A stretch of 64,000 bases of DNA, taken from the NCBI RefSeq assembly GCF_003967355.1, contig NZ_BIFH01000027.1:62001-126000 (forward strand). The letters run 5' to 3'. The stretch's first letter is position 1, and the number at the start of each line of letters is the position of its first letter. This document shows positions 17,581 to 25,577 of this stretch, piece by piece. Below the pieces are notes generated by a model, which ran no database searches, was not told where the DNA came from, and was given only the letters and a program-made list of their open reading frames with translations. The DNA is from Embleya hyalina. GTDB taxonomy: Bacteria; Actinomycetota; Actinomycetes; Streptomycetales; Streptomycetaceae. The position numbers and the translations under genes are program-made.

Positions 17581-18324
17581 ATGCAGGCCGTGTCCGTACC
17601 TTTCCGCGCTGTGCGCGCCGCCGTGTTCTCGGCGGTCTGCGCCGCGCTCGCGGCATGCGGTCACGCGTGGATGTCGACCGAGCCGCTGCCCCTGTGGGCG
17701 CCGGTCGCCGGCTTCGGCGTGGTGTTCGTGTCGGCCTTCGCCGGTGCGGGCCGACAACGCTCGTTCGGCTCGATCACCGCGCTGCTCGCGATGGGCCAAC
17801 TCGCGCTGCACACCCTCTTCGCCTGGGCGGCCGCCGGAACGGCCGGCGCGAACGGCGCGACGTCGAGCGGTCTGCTCGACCGGCTCCTGTGCGGGCCCCG
17901 GGACTCGACCGGACACATCCTGCTGCCGGCCGGCTGGACCCCCGAGGCGATCGCGCGCAGCACCCGGGTGGATCCGACGCTGCTCACGGGCGAATCGGCC
18001 GGCGGACACCACCACATGTCCGGCTCCGGGCCGATGTTGCTCGACGGCGGCACCGGCATGTTGTGCGCGCACCTGGTCGCGGCCCTGCTCACCGGCTGGT
18101 GGTTGCGGCGCGGCGAGGCCGCGCTGTTCGCCCTGATCGCACTGGCCTCGGCGCCGCTGCGGGTGGTGCTCGCGGTGCTGTTCGGCCCGGTCGTCCCGGT
18201 CGCCGCGACCCCGGGCCGTGCCCGGCGCACCGGTGCGGCGGCGGACCCGGCCACGGATCAGACCCTGCTCCGGCACGCGGTGACCCGGCGCGGGCCGCCG
18301 GTGGAGTACGCGCTCGCCTGCTGA
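17581..18324 (+). CDS. Integral membrane protein with His-rich loop, copper-cluster associated
   Basis: About 247 aa with five predicted TM segments and a long loop containing GGHHHMSGSG, a candidate metal-binding site. Streptomyces copper loci commonly carry a similar small membrane protein at this position, as I recall. The function is unknown; copper sensing or delivery is an inference from position. ATG 17581 is chosen; ATG 17548 is possible and no clear ribosome site decides between them. The next gene (ycnI-like) is 120 bp downstream on the same strand. Confidence 0.7.
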   Translation: MQAVSVPFRAVRAAVFSAVCAALAACGHAWMSTEPLPLWAPVAGFGVVFVSAFAGAGRQRSFGSITALLAMGQLALHTLFAWAAAGTAGANGATSSGLLDRLLCGPRDSTGHILLPAGWTPEAIARSTRVDPTLLTGESAGGHHHMSGSGPMLLDGGTGMLCAHLVAALLTGWWLRRGEAALFALIALASAPLRVVLAVLFGPVVPVAATPGRARRTGAAADPATDQTLLRHAVTRRGPPVEYALAC

Positions 18325-18444
18325 TCCCGCCCCATCGGGTGCCGGATCGGCGGTGGCGCGCGTCCGCCTTCCCGTCGTCCCCACCCGTACCGCGGGGTGC
18401 CCTCGTGCGCCTGCGGCCGGGATCATCCATGGAGCAGACATCCC

Positions 18445-19200
18445 ATGACCATGTCCACCACGCGTCGCCGCCTGTCCGTGATCGCCGCCTCGGCCGGCGC
18501 CGGCGTGCTGCTGTTCGCGGGTTCCGCCGCCGCGCACGTAACCGTGCAGCCGGGCACCGCCGACCAGGGCTCGTACGCCAAGGTCGCCTTCCGGGTCCCC
18601 AACGAGCGCGACGACGCGGGGACCACCAAGCTCGAGGTCACCCTGCCCGCCGACAAGCCGCTCACCTCGGTGCAGACCCGGGCGATGCCCGGTTGGAAGG
18701 CCGAGGTCGAGAAGACCAAGCTGACCACCCCGATCGACAACCACGGCAAGCCGCTCACCGAGGTGGTCTCCAAGATCACCTGGACCGCCGACGCCGGCAC
18801 CCGGGTCAACCCGGGCACGTTCGAGGACTTCGAGGTGTCCATGGGCAAGCTGCCCACCGACACCGACAAGCTGGTGTTCAAGGCGGTGCAGACCTACGAC
18901 AGCGGCGAGGTGGTGCGCTGGATCGACCTGGCGGGCGCCGACGGCAAGGAGCCGCAGTACCCCGCGCCGGTGCTGAAGCTCACCCCCAAGGCCGGAGCCT
19001 CGGCACCCTCGGCCCCCGCCGCGGCCGCGGCGACCAAGCCCGCCGACGGCAAGGCGAGCGTCGCCGCGGTCGCCGACGACAAGAGTGACGACTCCACCGC
19101 GCGCACCCTCGGCGTGGTCGGCATCGTGGTCGGCGTTCTCGGCCTGGGTGCCGGTCTGTTCGCCGTCCTGCGCGCGTCGCGGCGCCCCGGCTCGGCCTGA
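18445..19200 (+). CDS. YcnI family copper-binding membrane protein
   Basis: 251 aa. Signal peptide ends AAA, leaving H31 as the mature N-terminus (HVTVQPGTADQGSY). In YcnI/DUF1775 proteins this histidine forms a mono-histidine brace that binds Cu(II). The domain spans about 31-185 (FRVPNERDDAGTTKLEV, NPGTFEDFEVSMG). A low-complexity Ala-rich linker follows, then one TM about 223-243 and a basic tail, so the domain is displayed outside the cell. A GGAG site lies ten bases before ATG 18445. First of the exported copper proteins in the cluster. Confidence 0.9.
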   Translation: MTMSTTRRRLSVIAASAGAGVLLFAGSAAAHVTVQPGTADQGSYAKVAFRVPNERDDAGTTKLEVTLPADKPLTSVQTRAMPGWKAEVEKTKLTTPIDNHGKPLTEVVSKITWTADAGTRVNPGTFEDFEVSMGKLPTDTDKLVFKAVQTYDSGEVVRWIDLAGADGKEPQYPAPVLKLTPKAGASAPSAPAAAAATKPADGKASVAAVADDKSDDSTARTLGVVGIVVGVLGLGAGLFAVLRASRRPGSA

Positions 19201-19371
19201 TCCTCGCGGTCCCGCCGCGGACTGCGGTCGCCACCGCGGTCCGCGGCGCGAACGTCCCGGCCCGGGTCGCCCCGCACGGATGTGCTCCGTGCCCGCGACC
19301 CGGGCCACCGGGCCCGCGCCGACGCCGGACGCGTCGGGCACGAGCCCCCGGCAGCAACGACCTGGAGAACG

Positions 19372-20091
19372 ATGAGCAACGCAAGCAAGTCCCTCGGCCG
19401 GGGCCGCCGCACCGGTCTTCGCCTCGCCGCCCTGGCCGCGGCCGGGCTGCTGCTCGCCACGGGCTGCGGCGACTCCGGCAAGAGCGACGGCGGCGCCCCG
19501 GTGAAGGTGCGCGAGAGCAAGTCCAAGTACAAGGGCATCGCGGTCGACCCGCCGTGGACCAAGCCCGAACTCACGCTGACCGACACCTCGGGACAGCCGT
19601 ACGACTTCCGGGCCAAGACGGCCGGGCGCACCACCCTGCTCTACTTCGGCTACACGCACTGCCCCGACGCGTGCCCCACCGTGATGGGCGACATCGTGCG
19701 CGCGCTCGGCAAGTTGCCCCCGCAGGACCGGGCCACGGTGGACGTGGTGTTCGTGACCACCGACCCGGAGCGGGACACCCAGGCGGCCCTGCGCGAATGG
19801 CTCGACTCGCTGGACAAGTCGTTCGTCGGGCTGACCGGCCCGTTCGACAGGATCCAGGCCGCGGCCCGCCAGGTCGGCGTCTCCATCGACCCGGCGACCA
19901 CCGGTCCCGACGGCAAGGTCGTCAGCACCCACGGCACCCAGGTGATCGCGTTCGGCCCGGACAACCAGGGCCCGGTCATGTACAGCGCGAGCAGCGGGCT
20001 GACCCCGGACGGCACGCCGAACGGCAACTCGTCCGACGACTTCGCGCACGACCTGCCCCTGCTGATCCACCCCGAGGACACCAAGAAGTGA
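19372..20091 (+). CDS. Sco1/SenC family copper chaperone lipoprotein
   Basis: 239 aa thioredoxin-fold lipoprotein. The lipobox LATGC places the lipid anchor on C32. The copper/redox motif FGYTHCPDACPTVM gives C97 and C101, and the third ligand H187 is in VVSTHGTQV. Sco proteins metallate the CuA site of cytochrome c oxidase; in Streptomyces lividans a Sco at the equivalent locus also supports development under low copper. ATG 19372 is preceded by GGAG. Its TGA overlaps the GTG of the PCuAC gene by 4 bp, indicating coupling. Confidence 0.95.
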   Translation: MSNASKSLGRGRRTGLRLAALAAAGLLLATGCGDSGKSDGGAPVKVRESKSKYKGIAVDPPWTKPELTLTDTSGQPYDFRAKTAGRTTLLYFGYTHCPDACPTVMGDIVRALGKLPPQDRATVDVVFVTTDPERDTQAALREWLDSLDKSFVGLTGPFDRIQAAARQVGVSIDPATTGPDGKVVSTHGTQVIAFGPDNQGPVMYSASSGLTPDGTPNGNSSDDFAHDLPLLIHPEDTKK

Positions 20092-20729
20092 AGCTCTTCC
20101 CCCTCCCCCGCAAGGCCGTCCCACTCACGGTCGGCGGTGTGCTGGCGCTCGGGATCGGCGGCGTGCTGGTGGCCTGCGCCGACTCCGGCTCCTCCTCGTC
20201 GTCGAAGGCGGACGACAGGAAGACCGCCGCGGGTGCCGCCCAGGACGCGCCCCGGCTGCGCATCGTCGACCCCTACATCCCGCAACCCTCCTCGGGGGAC
20301 GTCGCGGCGGGCTACCTGATCGTGCAGAACGACGGCGACACGGCCGACCGCCTGCTCTCGGTGGCCAGCCCGCTCTCCGGCGAGGTGATGCTGCACCGGA
20401 CCAGCGGGAACTCGATGCAGCACGTGCCGGGCCTGGACGTGCCCGCGCACGGCAAGGGTGTCCTGGCCCGCGGCGGCAACCACATCATGTTCATGAATCC
20501 GAACAAGTCCGTGAAGAAGGGCGACACCGTGCCGCTCACGCTCACGTTCCAACACACCGGACCGGTCACCGTGCAGGTGCCGGTGCTCGGGGTGACCGAA
20601 CGGCCCGGCGACGCGCCGGCCCCGGGTGCGTCCGCGCCGGGCGCATCCGGGACCGGTACGCCCGCCGCGCCGCCCGCTCCGGCGACGGGCACGCCCGCGG
20701 AAGACCACACGGGTCATGCGGGCCACTGA
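20088..20729 (+). CDS. PCuAC-type copper chaperone lipoprotein
   Basis: 213 aa, GTG start overlapping the Sco stop. Lipobox LVAC (C30) suggests lipid anchoring. The PCuAC domain carries H103, M110, H132 and M134; M110-x21-H132-x-M134 exactly fits the second half of the family signature (H-x10-M-x21-H-x-M), while the first spacing is shorter (H103 to M110). A Pro/Ala-rich tail ends EDHTGHAGH, adding three histidines. The protein probably takes Cu(I) outside the membrane and passes it to Sco. It overlaps the CopC-CopD gene by 14 bp. Confidence 0.92.
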   Translation: MKLFPLPRKAVPLTVGGVLALGIGGVLVACADSGSSSSSKADDRKTAAGAAQDAPRLRIVDPYIPQPSSGDVAAGYLIVQNDGDTADRLLSVASPLSGEVMLHRTSGNSMQHVPGLDVPAHGKGVLARGGNHIMFMNPNKSVKKGDTVPLTLTFQHTGPVTVQVPVLGVTERPGDAPAPGASAPGASGTGTPAAPPAPATGTPAEDHTGHAGH

Positions 20730-22521
20730 CCCGGCCGGGCGGCCGGTCCCGGCGTCGGCTCCGTCCCCGGTGCGCGCCGGGGGCGGCCGGCGGGTGCTCG
20801 CGTGGGCGCTCGCGCTGCCCGTGCTGCTCGCCGCGCTCGTGTTCGGCGGCGCCGGGGCCGCGTCGGCGCACGCCGTCCTGGAGTCGTCCAACCCGGCGTC
20901 CGGGTCGACCCTGACCGCCGCGCCCGCCTCGGTCACGCTGAGGTTCAGCGAGGGCGTGGAGATCGGGCTCGGCGGGGTCAAGGTGTTCGACCCGAGCGGC
21001 ACCCGGGTGGACAACAACCAGACCAAGCACGGCCCCGACGGCGACACCACCGTGGTCACCCCGCTCCGGGGCGGCCTGCCCACCGGCACCTTCACCGTGG
21101 CCTGGCGCGCGGTGTCGGCCGACTCGCACCCGATCTCCGGCGCGTTCACCTTCAACATCGGCCAGGCCTCGGGTGGGGTGAACGTCGGCGATCTGACCGA
21201 CGACGGCTCCACCGCGACCGACGTGCTGGAGCGGGCCGCGACCGGGGTCGCGTACCTGTCCTTCGCGGTGCTCGGCGGCGCGGTGTTGTTCCTGCTGATC
21301 GCCCGGCCCGCCGCGATGAGTCGTTTCCGGGTCTGGCTGCTCGTGTCCGGCGCGTGGGGCGGGCTGCTGCTGTCCTCGCTCGCGGTGTTGATGCTGCACG
21401 GCCCGAACGCGTCCGGTCTGGGCCTGTCCTCGGCGTTCGACGCGGACGTGTTGCGCGCCACCCTGGACACCAAGCTGGGCAAGGCGATCGCGGCGCGGGT
21501 GTTGCTCCTGGGCGCCGCCGGCGCGCTGCTCGGCTGGCTGATCGCCTCGCTCGCGTACGCCTCCGTGCGCACCCGGCGGATCGTCGTCGGCGGCTGGGCG
21601 GTGTTGTGCACCGCGATCGCGATCACCTGGCCGATCGCCGACCACGCGTCGGTGGGTCGTCAGGTGGAGCTCGCGATGGCCACGGCCGTCGTACACCTGC
21701 TGGCGATGTCCACCTGGCTGGGCGGGTTGGCGATGGTGGTCACCCTGGTGGTGCGGCCGGGTGATCCGGCGCCGGGCACCGGGCTCGACGTGCCCTCGGT
21801 ACGGGTCTTCTCCCGGACCGCGTTCGCGTCGGTGTGCGCGCTCGTGGCCACCGGGCTGTACGCGGCCTGGCGACAGGTGGGTTCGTTCGCCGCGCTGTTC
21901 GACACCACGTTCGGCCTGCTTCTGGTGTTCAAGGTCGACCTGGTGCTGCTGATGCTGGCCGGTGCCTGGGTGTCCCGGCGCTGGCTGATGCGGCGGATCG
22001 AGGCGACGGCCGGCCGGTCCCCGATCGGCAAGGGCGCGGCGGGCGGCCCGAAGTGGGCGGTGTTGCGCAAGTCGGTGGCGATCGAGGCCGCGCTGGCCAT
22101 CGCGGTGCTCGGGGTCACCACGGTGCTCACCGACACCGAGCCGGGCCGCACCGCGCACGAGCGCAAGCAGGTGGAGGCGGCGGGACCGGTCAGCCGCAGC
22201 GTCCCGTTCGACGCCGGCGGCGCGACGGGCAAGGGCAGGCTCGACATCACCGTCGACCCGGCCCGAGTCGGCCCCAACGAGTTGCACATCTACCTCGCCG
22301 ACCCGATCGGGCAGATCCGCGAGGTCGAGGAGTTGACCGTGTCGATGGCGCTGCCGGGCAAGGGCATCGACGGCGCCGACGTCCAGGTGCGCCGAGGCGG
22401 TCCCGGGCACTGGCTGGGCGATCTGTCCATGCCGATGGCCGGTCGCTGGGAGTTGTCGTTCGCGATCCGTACCTCCGATGTCGACCGGATCACCGTGACG
22501 GTGCCCGTGGAGGTCAGGTGA
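20716..22521 (+). CDS. CopC-CopD fusion copper resistance/uptake protein
   Basis: 601 aa. The signal peptide leaves mature N-terminal H52 (ASA/HAVLESSNPASGS). The CopC domain continues to about 150, with D136 and H138 in SADSHPISG matching the CopC Cu(II) site (His1, Asp, His). A CopD membrane domain with eight TM helices follows (histidines in ADHASVG and VVHLLAMSTWLGG), then a C-terminal extracytoplasmic beta domain of about 130 residues as in YcnJ. Role: copper binding and import. ATG 20716 lies within the upstream gene; its stop overlaps the next GTG (GTGA). Confidence 0.92.
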   Translation: MRATDPAGRPVPASAPSPVRAGGGRRVLAWALALPVLLAALVFGGAGAASAHAVLESSNPASGSTLTAAPASVTLRFSEGVEIGLGGVKVFDPSGTRVDNNQTKHGPDGDTTVVTPLRGGLPTGTFTVAWRAVSADSHPISGAFTFNIGQASGGVNVGDLTDDGSTATDVLERAATGVAYLSFAVLGGAVLFLLIARPAAMSRFRVWLLVSGAWGGLLLSSLAVLMLHGPNASGLGLSSAFDADVLRATLDTKLGKAIAARVLLLGAAGALLGWLIASLAYASVRTRRIVVGGWAVLCTAIAITWPIADHASVGRQVELAMATAVVHLLAMSTWLGGLAMVVTLVVRPGDPAPGTGLDVPSVRVFSRTAFASVCALVATGLYAAWRQVGSFAALFDTTFGLLLVFKVDLVLLMLAGAWVSRRWLMRRIEATAGRSPIGKGAAGGPKWAVLRKSVAIEAALAIAVLGVTTVLTDTEPGRTAHERKQVEAAGPVSRSVPFDAGGATGKGRLDITVDPARVGPNELHIYLADPIGQIREVEELTVSMALPGKGIDGADVQVRRGGPGHWLGDLSMPMAGRWELSFAIRTSDVDRITVTVPVEVR

Positions 22522-25019
22522 GGCACGTACGCCGGATCCTGCTGCTGTGCGTCGGGGTGTTGTCGTGCCTGGCGCCGGCCGGCAGTGCGATGGCCCAGGA
22601 GTTGTCCGGCCAGGGACCGAGCAACTTCCACACCGTGATGACCTCGCCGGGCGATCTCGCGCCGGGCCTGACGGTGCGGGTGATCGAGAACGGCGCGCGC
22701 ATGCAGGTGCGCAACACCGGTCCGCAGGACGTGATCGTGCTCGGCTACATGAGCGAGCCGTTCCTGCGGATCGGCCCCGACGGGGTGTTCGAGAACCGCC
22801 AGTCCCCGGCCGTGCAGCTCAGCAGCGAGCGGTGGGGCTCGGTCGACGAGAAGTCGAACCTGCAACCGACCGGCGCGCCGCAGTGGCACCGGATCGCCGC
22901 CGAGCCGGTCGCGCGCTGGTACGACCAGCGGGTGCACTGGATCGTGCAACAGCGGTTGCCACCACGGGTGATGGCCGATCCGGACCGGGCGCAGAAGGTC
23001 CAGACCTGGACCGTGCCGATGCGGATCGGCGAGCGCGAGGTGGCCGCGACCGGCGAGTTGCGCTGGGTGCCGGGGCCGAGTCCGTGGCCGGGCGTCGTCG
23101 GCTCGATCGGGCTCGCGGCGCTGGTGTTCGCGGCGGTGTGGCTGCCGCCGGTCCGGCGCCGGGCCCTGCTCGGCTACGGCCTGCTCGCGGGGGTGGTCGC
23201 GGCGGCGAGCGTGCTGCACCTGGCCCTGGTCGCGGGGGCTCGGGCGGGCGGGGCGGGCGCGTGGGCGGCCGCCTTCCTCGGCGGCAACCTGCTGCAACTG
23301 TTGTCGAGCGCGGTGGCGTTCGCGGGCGCGGTGCTGCTGGTCCGGCGCCGGACGGGCGGGGCGTGGTTGGCCGCGCCGGCGCTCGGCGTGCTGGCGTTGC
23401 GGGTGGCCGGGTACGACCTGCCGGTGTTGTGGCGCTCGTCGTCGCCGTTCGTGGGCGGCATCGGGCTCGATCGCGCGCTGACCGTGCTGGTCCTCGGCGC
23501 CGGGCTCGGCACGGCACTGGCCCTGGTCGTGGTGGTGCGGCGTGGATCGCGCCGGGCGCTGCCGGCGGGCGCGGGGACCCCGGCCGAGTCGGGCGTGGTG
23601 GTCGAGTCGGGCGTGGCGCCGACGAACGTGTCCGACGCGCCGGTCGGTGCGCACGACGCGGTGGAAGACGTGGTGGAACCTGTGAGGGACGACGTGATGA
23701 GCAGCCCCCGAAATCGAACGAGCGAGTCCGCCGACCGAGCGAGCGGGTCGCCCGACTCGGCGGACCCGTCCGCCGACCGGGCGGGCACCGGCGCCGACGT
23801 CTCGCGGCGTCGTTTCGTCGGTGTCGCGAGCGTGGCCGGCGCGGGCGGCCTGGTGGTCGGCGCGACCGGCGGCGCGGTGGCGTTCGCGGGCGAGTCCGGC
23901 GAGGACGGCGGCCCGGCCATGACCCGGCTCGGGGCCACCGTGGTGCCGTTTCACGGGAAACATCAGGCCGGCATCACCACCCCGGCCCAGGCCAAGGCGG
24001 TCTTCTTGGCGTGGGACCTGGAGCCGGGCGCGGACCGGGCCGCGGTCGCCGCGCTGATGCGGCGCTGGTCGGACACCGCCGCGCGGCTCACCGCAGGGCG
24101 GTCGGCGCCGGGCGACGACCAGGTCGCGGCCGACGCCGGGCCCTGCTCGTTGACCGTCACCTTCGGGTTCGGCGCGAGCCTGTTCGACAAGCTGGGGCTG
24201 GCCGCCCGGCGGCCCTCGGCGCTCAAGCCGCTGCCGCCGTTCCCCGACGACGCGTTGGATCCGGCCCGCGGCGACGGCGACCTGTTCGTCCAGGTGTGCG
24301 CGGACGACGGCCTGGTCGGCTTCGGCGCGGTCCGCGCGTTGCAGAAGCTGGCCAAGGGCGTGGCCCGGATCCGCTGGCAGATGAACGGCTTCGCCCGCTC
24401 GCCCGGCGCCACCGCCAAGCCGATGACGCACCGGAACCTGATGGGGCAGATCGACGGCAGCAACAACCCCAAGCAGTCCGACCCGAAGTTCGACGAGAAG
24501 GTCTTCGTAGGCGCCGCCGGGGCCGAGCAGAGCTGGCTGATCGGCGGCTCCTACGTGGTCTTCCGCCGGATCCGGATGTTGCTGGACGCCTGGGACGGCA
24601 TCGACAAGGCCCATCAGGAGCGGGTGATCGGCCGGAGCAAGGACACCGGCGCGCCGCTGACCGGCGGCGGCGAGCACAGCGCGGCGGACTTCGGCAAGCG
24701 TGGTCCCGACGGCGAGTTGGTGATCACCGCCAACGCCCACATGCGCGTCGCGGCGCCGGAGTTCAACCGGGGCGCGACGATGCTCCGCCGCGGCTACTCC
24801 TACCACGACGGCTTCGGCACCGACGGCGCGCCGGACGCGGGGCTGCTGTTCGTCGCGTGGCAGCACGACCCGGACGACGGCTTCGTACCGATCCAGCGCA
24901 AACTGGCCCGAGGCGACGCGCTGTCCCCGTTCCTGCGACACGAGGCCGGTGCGCTGTTCGTGGTGCCGCCGGGGTGCGCCCCCGGCGGATACGTCGGTCA
25001 ATCCCTGTTGGAGGGCTGA
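22518..25019 (+). CDS. Five-TM copper-cluster membrane protein read in frame into a Tat-signal DyP peroxidase
   Basis: Uninterrupted 833-codon frame starting at GTG 22518, which overlaps the CopC-CopD stop. Residues 1-26 are a Sec signal peptide, about 27-190 an extracytoplasmic domain, and five TM helices lie near 191-209, 216-238, 247-275, 281-297 and 318-340. A basic cytoplasmic segment (RRGSRR) and a Ser/Asp-rich linker lead to SRRRFVG at 429-435, a twin-arginine motif, and a complete dye-decolourising peroxidase. In other Streptomyces the membrane protein and the peroxidase (DtpA) are separate genes, as far as I recall. There is no stop codon between them, so this is a genuine fusion or two overlapping products from the two starts. 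A sequencing error removing a stop is the alternative. Confidence 0.72.
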   Translation: MRHVRRILLLCVGVLSCLAPAGSAMAQELSGQGPSNFHTVMTSPGDLAPGLTVRVIENGARMQVRNTGPQDVIVLGYMSEPFLRIGPDGVFENRQSPAVQLSSERWGSVDEKSNLQPTGAPQWHRIAAEPVARWYDQRVHWIVQQRLPPRVMADPDRAQKVQTWTVPMRIGEREVAATGELRWVPGPSPWPGVVGSIGLAALVFAAVWLPPVRRRALLGYGLLAGVVAAASVLHLALVAGARAGGAGAWAAAFLGGNLLQLLSSAVAFAGAVLLVRRRTGGAWLAAPALGVLALRVAGYDLPVLWRSSSPFVGGIGLDRALTVLVLGAGLGTALALVVVVRRGSRRALPAGAGTPAESGVVVESGVAPTNVSDAPVGAHDAVEDVVEPVRDDVMSSPRNRTSESADRASGSPDSADPSADRAGTGADVSRRRFVGVASVAGAGGLVVGATGGAVAFAGESGEDGGPAMTRLGATVVPFHGKHQAGITTPAQAKAVFLAWDLEPGADRAAVAALMRRWSDTAARLTAGRSAPGDDQVAADAGPCSLTVTFGFGASLFDKLGLAARRPSALKPLPPFPDDALDPARGDGDLFVQVCADDGLVGFGAVRALQKLAKGVARIRWQMNGFARSPGATAKPMTHRNLMGQIDGSNNPKQSDPKFDEKVFVGAAGAEQSWLIGGSYVVFRRIRMLLDAWDGIDKAHQERVIGRSKDTGAPLTGGGEHSAADFGKRGPDGELVITANAHMRVAAPEFNRGATMLRRGYSYHDGFGTDGAPDAGLLFVAWQHDPDDGFVPIQRKLARGDALSPFLRHEAGALFVVPPGCAPGGYVGQSLLEG
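23697..25019 (+). other. Alternative start: Tat-exported DyP-type haem peroxidase (DtpA-like) as a separate 440-aa product
   Basis: ATG 23697 (or GTG 23694) has a GAGGG site eight bases upstream and would give a peroxidase with an n-region of about 35 residues, a SRRRFVG twin-arginine motif and a hydrophobic core ending in FAGES. DyP hallmarks, counted from this start: the VPFHGKHQAGI block, distal GQIDG with catalytic D253, proximal haem ligand H348 in NAHMR, and the RGATMLRRGYSY arginine region. DyP enzymes use peroxide to oxidise dyes and metals. DtpA in Streptomyces lividans is linked to copper-dependent development. Whether this start is used in vivo cannot be decided from sequence. Confidence 0.6.
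23948..23961. other. Second parS-like motif inside the peroxidase region
   Basis: GTTTCACGGGAAAC differs from the parS core GTTTCACGTGAAAC at one position. It encodes PFHGKH using TTT and AAA where this genome almost always uses TTC and AAG. The protein motif is conserved in DyP enzymes, so the match may be coincidental; the codon choice is the hint that the DNA itself may matter. Confidence 0.4.
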
Positions 25020-25471
25020 TGCCGAGACTCGTGGGGCCGATGCCGAACCGGCGTCGATGGTGGGTCGGGGCGCTCGCCCTGCCGTTCCTGCTCACCGGCT
25101 GCGGGAGTTGGGGCGCGGAGGGCGGGCCGGGCTCCTACATGAGCGAGGCCGAGGCGACCGCCGCCGCGTCCGAGGGCGTCGCGGCGCTGGGCGCCGACGG
25201 TGTGCAGCGGATCGTCCTGCGGGTGGACGACAAACTGCGCTTCTCGCCGTCGGTGATCCGGGCCCGGACCGGGCCGCTGGTGATCACCCTCGCGGACACC
25301 GGGATCACCCCGCATCAGATGATCCTGCCCGGCGGTGCGCCGGTCGCGCCGTCGGAGGGCGGCACGTCGCAGGACATCAAGCTGAGCTTCGGCAAGGCGG
25401 GTTCGTACACCTTCAACTGCATGTATCACGTGGGCAGCGGCATGGCGGGCACGATCGAGATCTCCGAATAG
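25019..25471 (+). CDS. Cupredoxin-domain lipoprotein
   Basis: 150 aa. Lipobox LTGC (C28) gives a lipid-anchored extracytoplasmic protein. The cupredoxin fold carries a full type-1 copper ligand set: H99 (TPHQM), C134, H137 and M142 in FNCMYHVGSGM. It could be an electron carrier or copper store for the neighbouring chaperones or the peroxidase. ATG 25019 overlaps the peroxidase stop (TGATG) and is preceded by GGAGGG; ATG 25040 is an alternative. It is last in the copper operon and followed by a hairpin. Confidence 0.88.
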   Translation: MPRLVGPMPNRRRWWVGALALPFLLTGCGSWGAEGGPGSYMSEAEATAAASEGVAALGADGVQRIVLRVDDKLRFSPSVIRARTGPLVITLADTGITPHQMILPGGAPVAPSEGGTSQDIKLSFGKAGSYTFNCMYHVGSGMAGTIEISE

Positions 25472-25473
25472 CC

Positions 25474-25515
25474 GCCGCGAGCCCGTTCGGTGCGCGGCCC
25501 GCCGCGGCTCGCGGC
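25474..25515. terminator. Hairpin between convergent cupredoxin and oxidoreductase genes
   Basis: 10-bp perfect stem GCCGCGAGCC/GGCTCGCGGC (25474-25483 with 25506-25515) around a GC-rich loop, three bases after the cupredoxin stop. Confidence 0.6.
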
Positions 25516-25577
25516 GCCGCGGCCGGGTGGTCCGACCGCGGCACCGCCGGGATGCGCCGTGCGGGCGCGGGTCGGCC

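Noticed and set aside
25424-25437. TATCACGTGGGC in the cupredoxin gene considered as a parS site
   Set aside because: Several mismatches outside the CACGTG core; it is explained by coding for the copper-ligand motif.
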